DNA of 64,000 nucleotides from Streptomyces qaidamensis (GTDB taxonomy: Bacteria; Actinomycetota; Actinomycetes; Streptomycetales; Streptomycetaceae): contig NZ_CP015098.1 in NCBI RefSeq assembly GCF_001611795.1, positions 4,464,001 to 4,528,000 of the forward strand, given 5' to 3'. The notes beneath the pieces are model-generated. The model saw only the letters and a list, made by a program, of their open reading frames with translations, was not told the DNA's origin and did no database searches. The translations under genes were made by a program, and so were the position numbers. Of this stretch, positions 26,142 to 33,544 are shown one piece after another; the stretch's first letter is position 1, and the number at the start of each line of letters is the position of its first letter.

Positions 26142-27926
26142 TCAGTCCGCGATGGGCAGGTACACGCGGTTCCCGCTCGCCGCGAACTCCTTCGACTTCA
26201 GGGCCATGCCCTCCTCGATCTCGGTCCGTGTGCCGCCGTGTTCACGGCGGATGTCCTGCGAGATCTTCATGCTGCAGAACTTGGGACCGCACATCGAGCA
26301 GAAGTGAGCCGTCTTGGCGGGCTCGGCGGGCAGGGTCTCGTCGTGGAACTCCCGTGCCGTGTCCGGGTCGAGGGCCAGGTTGAACTGGTCCTCCCACCGG
26401 AACTCGAAACGGGCGTCGGACAGCGCGTCGTCCCACTCCTGCGCACCCGGGTGTCCCTTGGCGAGGTCGGCTGCGTGGGCGGCGATCTTGTAGGTGATGA
26501 CGCCGGTCTTCACGTCGTCACGGTTCGGCAGGCCCAGGTGCTCCTTGGGCGTGACGTAGCAGAGCATCGCCGTGCCCCACCAGGCGATCATCGCGGCACC
26601 GATGCCGGAGGTGATGTGGTCGTACGCCGGCGCGACGTCAGTGGTCAGCGGGCCGAGCGTATAGAACGGAGCTTCATCGCAGATCTCCTGCTGAAGGTCG
26701 ATGTTCTCCTTGATCTTGTGCATCGGGACGTGGCCCGGGCCCTCGATCATGGTCTGTACGTTGAAACGCTTCGCGATCCGGTTGAGTTCCCCGAGCGTGC
26801 GCAGCTCCGCGAACTGCGCTTCGTCGTTGGCGTCCGCGATCGATCCGGGCCTGAGGCCGTCCCCGAGCGAGTACGTGACGTCGTACGCGGCGAGGATCTC
26901 GCTGAGCTCCTCGAAGTTCTCGTACAGGAACGACTCCTTGTGGTGCGCGAGGCACCAGGCGGCCATGATCGAGCCGCCGCGGGAGACGATGCCGGTCTTG
27001 CGGTTCGCGGTCAGCGGCACGTACGCCAGGCGCACGCCCGCGTGGACCGTCATGTAGTCCACGCCCTGCTCGGCCTGCTCGATGACCGTGTCCTTGTAGA
27101 TCTCCCAGGTCAGCTCCTCGGCCCGGCCGTCGACCTTCTCCAACGCCTGGTAAAGCGGCACCGTGCCGATGGGGACGGGGGAGTTGCGCAGGACCCACTC
27201 CCGCGTCGTGTGGATGTTGCGGCCGGTGGACAGGTCCATGACCGTGTCGGCGCCCCAGCGGGTCGCCCAGGTCATCTTCTCGACCTCCTCCTCGATGGAG
27301 GACGTCACAGCCGAGTTGCCGATGTTGGCGTTGACCTTCACCAGGAATCGCTTACCGATGATCATCGGCTCGATCTCCGGGTGGTTGACGTTGGCCGGCA
27401 GCACGGCCCGGCCTGCGGCGATCTCGTCGCGCACGACCTCGGGCGCCACGTTCTCCCTGATGGCGACGTACTCCATCTCGGGCGTGATCTCTCCCCGGCG
27501 GGCGTACGCGAGCTGCGTGACCGCCTGCCCCTCCCTGCCACGGCGCGGCTGGCGCGGCCGGCCGGGGAAGACGGCGTCCAGGTTGCGGAGGCCGCCGCGG
27601 GGCGAGGTGTGCTTGATGCCGTCGTCCTCGGGACGGACGGGTCGGCCCGCGTACTCCTCGGTGTCGCCGCGGGTGATGATCCAGTTCTCGCGCAGCGGCG
27701 ACAGGCCCCTGCGGACGTCGGTGTCGACGAGTGGATCGGTGTACGGGCCCGACGTGTCGTACAGCGTGACCGACTGGCCGTTGGTGAGGTGCACCTGACG
27801 GACCGGCACGCGCAGGTCGGGGCGGGTGCCCTCGATATACGCCTTGTGCCAGCCGATGGACTTCCCGGCCTCCTCGGACTTCTCGTCCTGAACGGAGGCA
27901 GGCGTGCGTGCGTCCTTGTTGGTCAT
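26142..27926 (-). CDS. thiC: Phosphomethylpyrimidine synthase
   Basis: 594 aa radical-SAM ThiC making HMP phosphate from AIR for thiamine. Landmarks: the GNSAVTSSIEEEVEKMTWA segment, the MTVHAGVRLAYVPLTANR region, EGPGHVPMHKI, and the C-terminal cluster-binding CSMCGPKFCSMK (CxxCxxxxC). Full family length. ATG at 27926. Transcribed leftward under the TPP riboswitch at 27932-28105, so it is expected to be shut down by thiamine pyrophosphate. Confidence 0.97.
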   Translation of the reverse strand: MTNKDARTPASVQDEKSEEAGKSIGWHKAYIEGTRPDLRVPVRQVHLTNGQSVTLYDTSGPYTDPLVDTDVRRGLSPLRENWIITRGDTEEYAGRPVRPEDDGIKHTSPRGGLRNLDAVFPGRPRQPRRGREGQAVTQLAYARRGEITPEMEYVAIRENVAPEVVRDEIAAGRAVLPANVNHPEIEPMIIGKRFLVKVNANIGNSAVTSSIEEEVEKMTWATRWGADTVMDLSTGRNIHTTREWVLRNSPVPIGTVPLYQALEKVDGRAEELTWEIYKDTVIEQAEQGVDYMTVHAGVRLAYVPLTANRKTGIVSRGGSIMAAWCLAHHKESFLYENFEELSEILAAYDVTYSLGDGLRPGSIADANDEAQFAELRTLGELNRIAKRFNVQTMIEGPGHVPMHKIKENIDLQQEICDEAPFYTLGPLTTDVAPAYDHITSGIGAAMIAWWGTAMLCYVTPKEHLGLPNRDDVKTGVITYKIAAHAADLAKGHPGAQEWDDALSDARFEFRWEDQFNLALDPDTAREFHDETLPAEPAKTAHFCSMCGPKFCSMKISQDIRREHGGTRTEIEEGMALKSKEFAASGNRVYLPIAD

Positions 27927-27931
27927 CAGAC

Positions 27932-28105
27932 CTACTCCCTACGCCGGCATTACCCGGTAACAGGTTCGGCGGTCGACGCAGCGGTTTCCGTCCGGCGACG
28001 TTTCGTGTGAAACATCACTCGAATCCGGCGATGTTTCATGTGAAACATCGCTGGGACGGAGGTCAGCGCCCTCTCAGCCCGGTGCTCCGAGCTCCCGCGT
28101 GTACA
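27932..28105 (-). promoter_or_regulatory. TPP riboswitch with a long P3a arm made of parS-like hairpins
   Basis: On the minus strand the conserved TPP elements are present: P3 hairpin GCTCGG-AGCA-CCGGGC followed by TGAGA, then near the 3' end GAACCTG, TTACCGGGTAATGCCGGC and GTAGGGAG, ending just before thiC. Between TGAGA and GAACCTG is an insertion of about 95 nt: an outer CCGTCC/GGACGG stem enclosing hairpin A (28028-28051, 11-bp stem) and hairpin B (27995-28018, 10 pairs including two G-U). The centres of both hairpins are near-parS sequences: one mismatch at 28033-28046, two at 28000-28013. Confidence 0.9.
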
Positions 28106-28117
28106 AAAGGTGCCTCC

Positions 28118-28145
28118 ACGCTAGCGGCAATTCTGGCGCGGTGAA
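28118..28145 (-). promoter_or_regulatory. Probable thiC promoter
   Basis: On the minus strand TTCACC (28145-28140), a 16-bp spacer, then TAGCGT (28123-28118), placing the transcription start just ahead of the riboswitch. Confidence 0.4.
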
Positions 28146-28180
28146 CAGAGGGCCCCCCTCGTTCTTGCGATGATCGGTCG

Positions 28181-29968
28181 GTGACCACGACGCAGCGTCC
28201 CCCCTACCCACCGCCCGAGCCGCCCCGCGGATCCGGCGCCGGAAACGGCGACGGCCGTGGTGACGGCCATGATTTCGCCGCCGGAAGCGGGCCGATGCAG
28301 GCCGGGCCGCAGGGCCCCGGGCCCGGATATGGGCGTGACGGACGTGACCGTCGATTCGGCCCCTCGGACGGCGGTGAGTACGGACCGGGCTTCGGTGGCG
28401 GCCCAGGTGCCGGTTCTCCCGGTGGTCACGGTGCTCCCCCCGGCGGTCAGGGCCCCGGCCACGGCCCCGGTGGTGGGCCCCGTGGCGGCGACGGACATGG
28501 CCACGGTGCCGGTGACGGCAATGGCCATGGCCAAGGTGGAGGTGACGGGCGCGGTCGCGGTGACGGGAATAGTCATGGCGGAGGTGGCGGGCACGGGCGC
28601 GGTGGCGCTGACGGGAACGGCCGTGGCGGAGATGGCGGGCGCGGGCACGGGCCCGGTTCCGCCCCGGGCGGCGGCCACGGGCATTCGCACAGCCACGGTC
28701 CGGCCACGCCCGTCTCCATGCATCTGCGCAAGGTCATCGCGGCGGTCCTGATCCCGTTCGCCGCGGCGGTGCTGGTCGGTCTCGTCGTGCTGTGGCCGGG
28801 CGGCGCCCCGGCTCACGAGCGCACCGGCGTCGGCTTCGACCGGCAGACGCAGGACGCCACGGTCACCAAGGTGGTCGAGGTGAGCTGCAAGGAGGCCGGC
28901 GCTTCGGGCGTTCCGCCGACCGGCGACACCTCCACCGCTGAGGGTTCCTCCGCGGTGCAGCAGGAGGAGGGCACCTGCAAGCGGGCGACGATCCGGGTCG
29001 ACAGCGGCGACGACAAGGGCCGTACGTTCACCGAGATCGTCCAGCCCGACCAGTCCCGGCAACTGCACGAGGGCCAGAAGGTCGTCGTCGCCTACGAGCC
29101 GTCGGCGCCGAAGGACCTGCAGTACTCGGTCACCGACGTCAACCGTCGGCTGCCCATGGCTCTGCTCGCCGGCATCTTCGCCGTCGCCGTCGTGGTCGTC
29201 GGGCGGCTGCGGGGTGTCATGGCACTGGTCGCGCTGGCCATAAGCTTCATGGTGCTGAACTTCTTCATCCTCCCCGCGATCCTGCAGGGTTCGAACCCGC
29301 TGGTCGTGGCAGTGGTGGGCGCGAGCGCCATCATGCTCATCGCCCTGTACCTCTGTCATGGTCCGTCCGCCCGAACATCCGTGGCGGTGCTGGGCACCCT
29401 CATCTCATTGCTGCTGATCGGCATTCTCGGCTCGGTGTTCATCGACTGGGCCGCGCTCACCGGCAACACCGACGACAACACCGGCCTGATCCACGGTCTC
29501 TACCCGACGATCGACATGAGCGGTCTGCTGCTCGCCGGCATCATCATCGGCTCGCTGGGTGTGCTCGACGACGTGACGGTCACCCAGACCTCGGCGGTCT
29601 GGGAGCTGCACGAGGCCAATCCGTCGATGGGGTGGCGCGGGCTCTACCGCGCGGGCATCCGGATCGGCCGCGACCACATCGCCTCGGTCGTCAACACGCT
29701 CGTCCTCGCCTACGCGGGTGCCGCGCTGCCGCTGCTGCTGCTGTTCTCGATCGCGCAGAGCAGTGTCGGGACGGTTGCCAACAGCGAGTTGGTCGCGGAG
29801 GAGATCGTGCGAACGCTGGTCGGTTCGATCGGCCTGGTCGCCTCGGTGCCGGTCACCACGGCCTTGGCGGCGCTGGTGGTCTCGGCCGACCGGCCCGGCA
29901 CGGAGCCCGCCTTGGAGGCCTCCGCGGTCTCGGCGCGCGGGGGAAGGGGCCGGCGCCGCAAGCGCTGA
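28181..29968 (+). CDS. YibE/F-like multi-pass membrane protein with Gly/His-rich N-terminus
   Basis: 595 aa, GTG start. Residues about 1-175 are a low-complexity tail of G, H, D, N and R, with GHGHG-type runs ending in GGHGHSHSHGP. Then come a first membrane helix (VIAAVLIPFAAAVLVGLVVLW), an extracytoplasmic domain of about 110 aa with two Cys (VSCKEAG, EGTCKRAT), and a YibE/F domain with about seven helices and the GVLDDVTVTQTSAVWEL motif. The family is described as putative membrane transport proteins. The His-rich tail suggests metal binding. Divergent from thiC. Confidence 0.85.
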   Translation: MTTTQRPPYPPPEPPRGSGAGNGDGRGDGHDFAAGSGPMQAGPQGPGPGYGRDGRDRRFGPSDGGEYGPGFGGGPGAGSPGGHGAPPGGQGPGHGPGGGPRGGDGHGHGAGDGNGHGQGGGDGRGRGDGNSHGGGGGHGRGGADGNGRGGDGGRGHGPGSAPGGGHGHSHSHGPATPVSMHLRKVIAAVLIPFAAAVLVGLVVLWPGGAPAHERTGVGFDRQTQDATVTKVVEVSCKEAGASGVPPTGDTSTAEGSSAVQQEEGTCKRATIRVDSGDDKGRTFTEIVQPDQSRQLHEGQKVVVAYEPSAPKDLQYSVTDVNRRLPMALLAGIFAVAVVVVGRLRGVMALVALAISFMVLNFFILPAILQGSNPLVVAVVGASAIMLIALYLCHGPSARTSVAVLGTLISLLLIGILGSVFIDWAALTGNTDDNTGLIHGLYPTIDMSGLLLAGIIIGSLGVLDDVTVTQTSAVWELHEANPSMGWRGLYRAGIRIGRDHIASVVNTLVLAYAGAALPLLLLFSIAQSSVGTVANSELVAEEIVRTLVGSIGLVASVPVTTALAALVVSADRPGTEPALEASAVSARGGRGRRRKR

Positions 29969-30010
29969 CGCCACTGCGCTGCGGACGCCTGCGAAGGTGC
30001 GGGCCTCCGG

Positions 30011-30170
30011 CGTCTGGTGCGGGCCTGGGCCCCCGGCGTCTGGTGCGGGCCGGACTCCCGGCCGGCGCCCCGGCCCTCGGCGCAGCGTCCTGTTCCTCGA
30101 CGTGGCGCCCCGAGTCCTCGGCGTGGCGCCCCCTCGGCGTGGCGCCCCGGTCCTTGACGTGGCGCCCCGG
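30011..30170. repeat. Degenerate tandem repeats in a gene-free stretch (29969-30325)
   Basis: Two copies of CGTCTGGTGCGGGCC (30011-30025 and 30037-30051), then four imperfect units built around ACGTGGCGCCCCG or GCGTGGCGCCCC between about 30095 and 30170. The whole 357-bp gap contains no coding sequence I can support and may be a decayed or repeat-expanded spacer. Confidence 0.65.
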
Positions 30171-30325
30171 CGTCCGGCCCGTCGCCCCCTCGAAGCGTCT
30201 CGGATCGACCACCTCGGACCGCGTGAAGATCGCCCGGTCATACGAAGATCGCAGGAAGAAGCGTTCCTGCACAGCTCGGCGGCACCCGGTGAAGCGTTAC
30301 TCCACCGTGCCGCCGGGCCCATGTC

Positions 30326-30760
30326 TCAACCAGCGCCCTGCTCGGCGAGGATGCGGTCCAGGGCCTCGTCGAGGTGCGCGTCGAAGTCGGCGAGCGAGCC
30401 CTCCTGGCCCAGCGGCACCAGCTTGTCCGTACGGTCCAGGAAAGCGACGAGCGGTGCCGTCGACGACCGGAACAACGCCTGGTCGCTGCCCACCTGAAGC
30501 CGGATCAACACCTCGCCCAGCGCGTCGGGGTCGACGGGCGTGACCCGCACATCGCCCTCCCCGCACGGTCGGCCGACCCCGTCGATCAGCAACTCCCGCC
30601 CGAAAGCCCATGTCACCGGGGCATCACCGGGCAAGTGAAAAGTCAGCCGGACGGCATAGGGATCACTGGACTCATAGCGCAGCTCCACCGGAATGCGGAA
30701 GGAGAGCTCCTCGGACACGAGAAAGCTCATCATGACCTCTGCTTGTACGGACTCGCGCAT
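30326..30760 (-). CDS. ssgA: Sporulation-specific cell division protein SsgA
   Basis: 144 aa SALP-family protein, recognised from MRESVQAEVMMSFLVSEEL, the hallmark LPGDAPVTWAFGRELL and APLVAFLDRTDKLVPLG. SsgA marks sites of cell-wall remodelling and septum formation in Streptomyces sporulation. ATG at 30760 (upstream in-frame codons are not conserved). It lies 98 bp downstream of the regulator gene ssgR on the same strand; in S. coelicolor SsgR activates ssgA. Confidence 0.96.
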   Translation of the reverse strand: MRESVQAEVMMSFLVSEELSFRIPVELRYESSDPYAVRLTFHLPGDAPVTWAFGRELLIDGVGRPCGEGDVRVTPVDPDALGEVLIRLQVGSDQALFRSSTAPLVAFLDRTDKLVPLGQEGSLADFDAHLDEALDRILAEQGAG

Positions 30761-30858
30761 CGATAACCCCGTCATTCGCCGTGACTGGCCGGGAACGAAC
30801 CTCTGACACTTGGTGGAATCTTGCTGAACGTACACAGCAGATCACAAGGAGTGAGTTT

Positions 30859-31707
30859 TCACATACTGATAGAGAGCGCGAGCGAGCCGAGCGCCCGCCC
30901 GATCTCGGTCTGCAACTGACGGGCTGCGGGGAGCAGTCGGTCGGCCTGGTGTGCGGGCAGTGAGATGGCCATCGTCGCGGCCGTGGTGCCGAGGGTGAGC
31001 GGGATGGCGGCGCACACCGCACCCAGGGCGTACTCCTGACGCTCGGTCACGGGTTCCATCCGCCTGATCCGTTCCAGACGCCGGAGCAGACTGTGGTTGT
31101 CGCGCACCGTGTTCGGCGTGAGGGGCTGCACCGGGTAGCGGTCGAGGTGGTCCCGGCGTGCTTCCTCGTCCAGTTGGGACAGCAGGCACTGCCCGATGGC
31201 GTGCGCGTGCCCGGTCTCACGGAAGTCTGCCCACTCCTCGACCGCCGGGTTGCCCGGGGTGTCGGAGACGCACATGACCTCGATCTCGCCCTCGCGGTAC
31301 ACCGCGTAGTACACGGGCACACCCAGGACGTCCCGCCAGTGCGCGAGCGCGTCGACGACCGTGCTGCGACGTTTCTGCCGCGCCCCGCTGCTGCTCAGCC
31401 GCTCGGCCGCCTCGCCGAGGAAGAACAGGCCCTTGTCCCGGCGCAGATAGCCCTCGTGCACGAGCGTGCGCAGCAGGTGGTACGTCGTGGGCAGCGCCAA
31501 CCCGGTCTCACGGGCCAGTTGTTTGGCTGGGGCCCCGTACTCGTGTACGGCGACGGTCTCCAGCAGGCGCATCGCGCGCTGCACGGAGCCGATGAGGGTC
31601 GGCGGAGGCGCCTGCGCGGAGGGGGGCGGTGGCCCGGGTGGCGCCGCCGAGCGCGGTTGCGCGGGGACGGTGTGGAGCTGGACGGGTGCGGTGTCAGCCG
31701 GGACCAA
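30859..31707 (-). CDS. ssgR: IclR-family activator of ssgA
   Basis: IclR regulator. HTH around SVQRAMRLLETVAVHEYGAP and LARETGLALPTTYHLLRTL, followed by the GAF-like effector domain (VYYAVYREGEIEVMCVSDTP, HAHAIGQCLLSQLD, GAVCAAIPL). Start uncertain: the frame stays open to 31824. A TTG at 31707 has a well-placed GGAGAG and gives 282 aa with a Pro-rich tail; the shorter alternative (GTG before QRAMRLLE) gives 241 aa. Controls ssgA, immediately downstream. Confidence 0.9.
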   Translation of the reverse strand: MVPADTAPVQLHTVPAQPRSAAPPGPPPPSAQAPPPTLIGSVQRAMRLLETVAVHEYGAPAKQLARETGLALPTTYHLLRTLVHEGYLRRDKGLFFLGEAAERLSSSGARQKRRSTVVDALAHWRDVLGVPVYYAVYREGEIEVMCVSDTPGNPAVEEWADFRETGHAHAIGQCLLSQLDEEARRDHLDRYPVQPLTPNTVRDNHSLLRRLERIRRMEPVTERQEYALGAVCAAIPLTLGTTAATMAISLPAHQADRLLPAARQLQTEIGRALGSLALSISM

Positions 31708-31913
31708 GGGTCTCTCCCGAAGCGCGAGGGGGCAGACCGTGCGGAGGAACACGGGTGGGGTGAATGCCGCTCGCGGGGGAAGTCCCCGCGTCGAGTTCCG
31801 GACTCTATTCGTCTGCCACCGCATGCAGACGGTCCGGACGGGAAACTTCCCTCGCCCGAGGGAACGGGTGATTCCAGGTGTTTCCCGCTACCCCCACCGG
31901 TTTCCCACCGGTC

Positions 31914-32126
31914 TCACCAGTCGCTGCGCGACGAGGAGCTCGAAGTGAACTTCCGTACGACGTAGATCAGTCCACCGACCAGGGCCACGAAGACCAGCAC
32001 CTTGAAGAGCAGTCCGATGACGAAGCCGACCACACTGGCGATCAGCCCGCCGAACACGACCAGGGCGATGACCGGCACCGCGATCCACTTCACCCACCAC
32101 GGCAGTCCCGTGAAGATCTCTCGCAT
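31914..32126 (-). CDS. Small two-helix membrane protein
   Basis: 70 aa. It starts MREIFTGLPWWVKWIAVPVI and has two hydrophobic segments (VIALVVFGGLIASVVGFVIG and LLFKVLVFVALVGGLIYVV), then a Ser-rich end (TSSSSSRSDW). Resembles the DUF5326-type streptomycete membrane proteins. Function unknown. ATG at 32126; upstream codons are not convincing. Confidence 0.75.
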   Translation of the reverse strand: MREIFTGLPWWVKWIAVPVIALVVFGGLIASVVGFVIGLLFKVLVFVALVGGLIYVVRKFTSSSSSRSDW

Positions 32127-32290
32127 CGCCCTCGTCCTTACCTTCCCACCCGTTCGAGTGCCGGGCCCTGTCGGTCCTTCTGGATCTCTGATGTCCTGCA
32201 CTCGATGCTAGGTCCGGGCGGGGTCGAACGGGGGCCTCGCACCCCTTGTCCTCCCCTGACCGATCCCCTAGGGAACCCTGAGGCGGTCCG

Positions 32291-32608
32291 TCACCTCTCG
32301 GGCGGAGAGAAGACCACCAGCACCCTCAGGTCCTCGGTGATGTGGTGGAACTTGTGGGCGACACCCGCCGGCACGTAGATCACGCTGCCGCGCGCCACCT
32401 GGGTCGTCTCCAGGCCGACGGTGATCGCGGCACGGCCGCTCACAACGAAGTAGACCTCGTCCTGATTGTGCGGCTTCTGTGGATCCTGTTCGCCCGCGTC
32501 CAGGGCGTACAGACCGACCGACATGTTCTGCTCCCGCAGAAACTGCAGGTAGGCGCCCTCGTTGGCGGCGCGCTCCGCCTCCAGTTCATCCAGCCGGAAT
32601 GCTTTCAT
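32291..32608 (-). CDS. Cupin-domain protein
   Basis: 105 aa single-domain cupin. The two cupin motifs are seen as KPHNQDEVYFVVSGRAAI (His and Glu metal ligands) and VYVPAGVAHKFHHI-like sequence (PAGVAHKFH). ATG at 32608. Possible dioxygenase, isomerase or storage role; no substrate clue. Divergent from the holin-like gene at 32669. Confidence 0.82.
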   Translation of the reverse strand: MKAFRLDELEAERAANEGAYLQFLREQNMSVGLYALDAGEQDPQKPHNQDEVYFVVSGRAAITVGLETTQVARGSVIYVPAGVAHKFHHITEDLRVLVVFSPPER

Positions 32609-32668
32609 CGCCTTATCCGCCCCTGCCTCTTGTGCCCGTGTCCGATCAGGTCTGCCACGATCAGACAC

Positions 32669-33046
32669 ATGATGAATTTCCTAGTCAAGACGATCGCCAA
32701 CGCGGGTGCCCTTGCGGTCGCCGTCTGGCTGCTCGACAAGATCACTCTGACCGGTGACAGCACGGGCAAGGAGATCGGCACTCTGATCATCGTCGCGCTG
32801 CTCTTCGGCCTGGTGAACTTCCTGGTCAAGCCGCTGGTCAAGCTCCTCAGCCTGCCGCTTTTGATACTGACGCTCGGCCTGTTCACGCTGGTCGTCAACG
32901 CGCTGATGCTGCTTCTCACCTCGTGGCTGGCGGACAAGCTCGACCTGAGCTTCCATGTGGAGGGATTCTGGACGGCCGTCCTGGGCGGCCTGATCATCTC
33001 GGTCGTCTCCTGGGCGCTGCACGTCGTCCTGCCCGACGGGGACTGA
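32669..33046 (+). CDS. Phage-holin-family (YvlD-like) four-helix membrane protein
   Basis: 125 aa with four hydrophobic segments: about residues 3-22, 37-55 (LIIVALLFGLVNFLVKPLVK), 60-85 and 100-122. The FGLVNFLVKPLVKLLSLPLLILTLGLF-type middle is the signature of the YvlD/holin_4 group. Two tandem ATGs (32669, 32672). Role unknown; not evidence of a prophage. Six bases separate it from ptpA. Confidence 0.82.
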   Translation: MMNFLVKTIANAGALAVAVWLLDKITLTGDSTGKEIGTLIIVALLFGLVNFLVKPLVKLLSLPLLILTLGLFTLVVNALMLLLTSWLADKLDLSFHVEGFWTAVLGGLIISVVSWALHVVLPDGD

Positions 33047-33052
33047 GCAGAC

Positions 33053-33544
33053 ATGACGTACCGCGTCTGCTTCGTCTGCACGGGCAACATCTGCCGGTCC
33101 CCGATGGCCGAGATCGTCTTCCGCGCACGCGTGGCGGAGGCCGGTCTCGACGGGCTGGTGGAGGTCGACAGCGCCGGCACGGGCGGCTGGCACGAGGGCG
33201 ACGGCGCCGACCCGCGCACGGTGGCCGTCCTGGAGGACAACGGCTACGCCGGCGGCCACACGGCCCGGCAGTTCCAGCCGTCCTGGTTCTCCCGCCTCGA
33301 CCTGGTGATCGCCCTCGACTCCGGCCACCTCGGGGCGCTGCGCCGCCTCGCGCCGACGGAGCAGGACGCCCAGAAGGTACGGCTGCTCCGCTCGTACGAT
33401 CCTGCCGCCGGCGACGACCTCGACGTACCGGACCCCTATTACGGGGGCATGGACGGCTTCGAGGAGTGCCTTGAGATGGTGGAGGCGGCGAGCACCGGTC
33501 TGCTCGCCGCCGTGCGCAAGGACGTGGAGGGACGGGCGGCATGA
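33053..33544 (+). CDS. ptpA: Low-molecular-weight protein tyrosine phosphatase
   Basis: 163 aa. P-loop CX5R at the N-terminus (VCFVCTGNICRSPMAE: nucleophile Cys and Arg) and the general-acid Asp in DVPDPYYGG. Matches Streptomyces PtpA, which dephosphorylates phosphotyrosine proteins and affects antibiotic production in S. coelicolor. The stop overlaps the start of the next gene by 4 nt. Confidence 0.93.
   Translation: MTYRVCFVCTGNICRSPMAEIVFRARVAEAGLDGLVEVDSAGTGGWHEGDGADPRTVAVLEDNGYAGGHTARQFQPSWFSRLDLVIALDSGHLGALRRLAPTEQDAQKVRLLRSYDPAAGDDLDVPDPYYGGMDGFEECLEMVEAASTGLLAAVRKDVEGRAA

Noticed and set aside
26238..28010. 590-aa open frame antisense to thiC
   Set aside because: Shadow of thiC; no recognisable protein features.
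27908..28144. 78-aa open frame through the thiC leader
   Set aside because: Opposite strand of the TPP riboswitch; peptide comes from parS-like repeats.
29287..29310. GGTTCGAACC resembling a tRNA T-arm
   Set aside because: It lies in the YibE/F coding sequence with no acceptor or anticodon stem around it.
32669..33046. Holin-family protein as a sign of prophage
   Set aside because: YvlD-like proteins with this name are ordinary chromosomal membrane proteins; no phage genes nearby.
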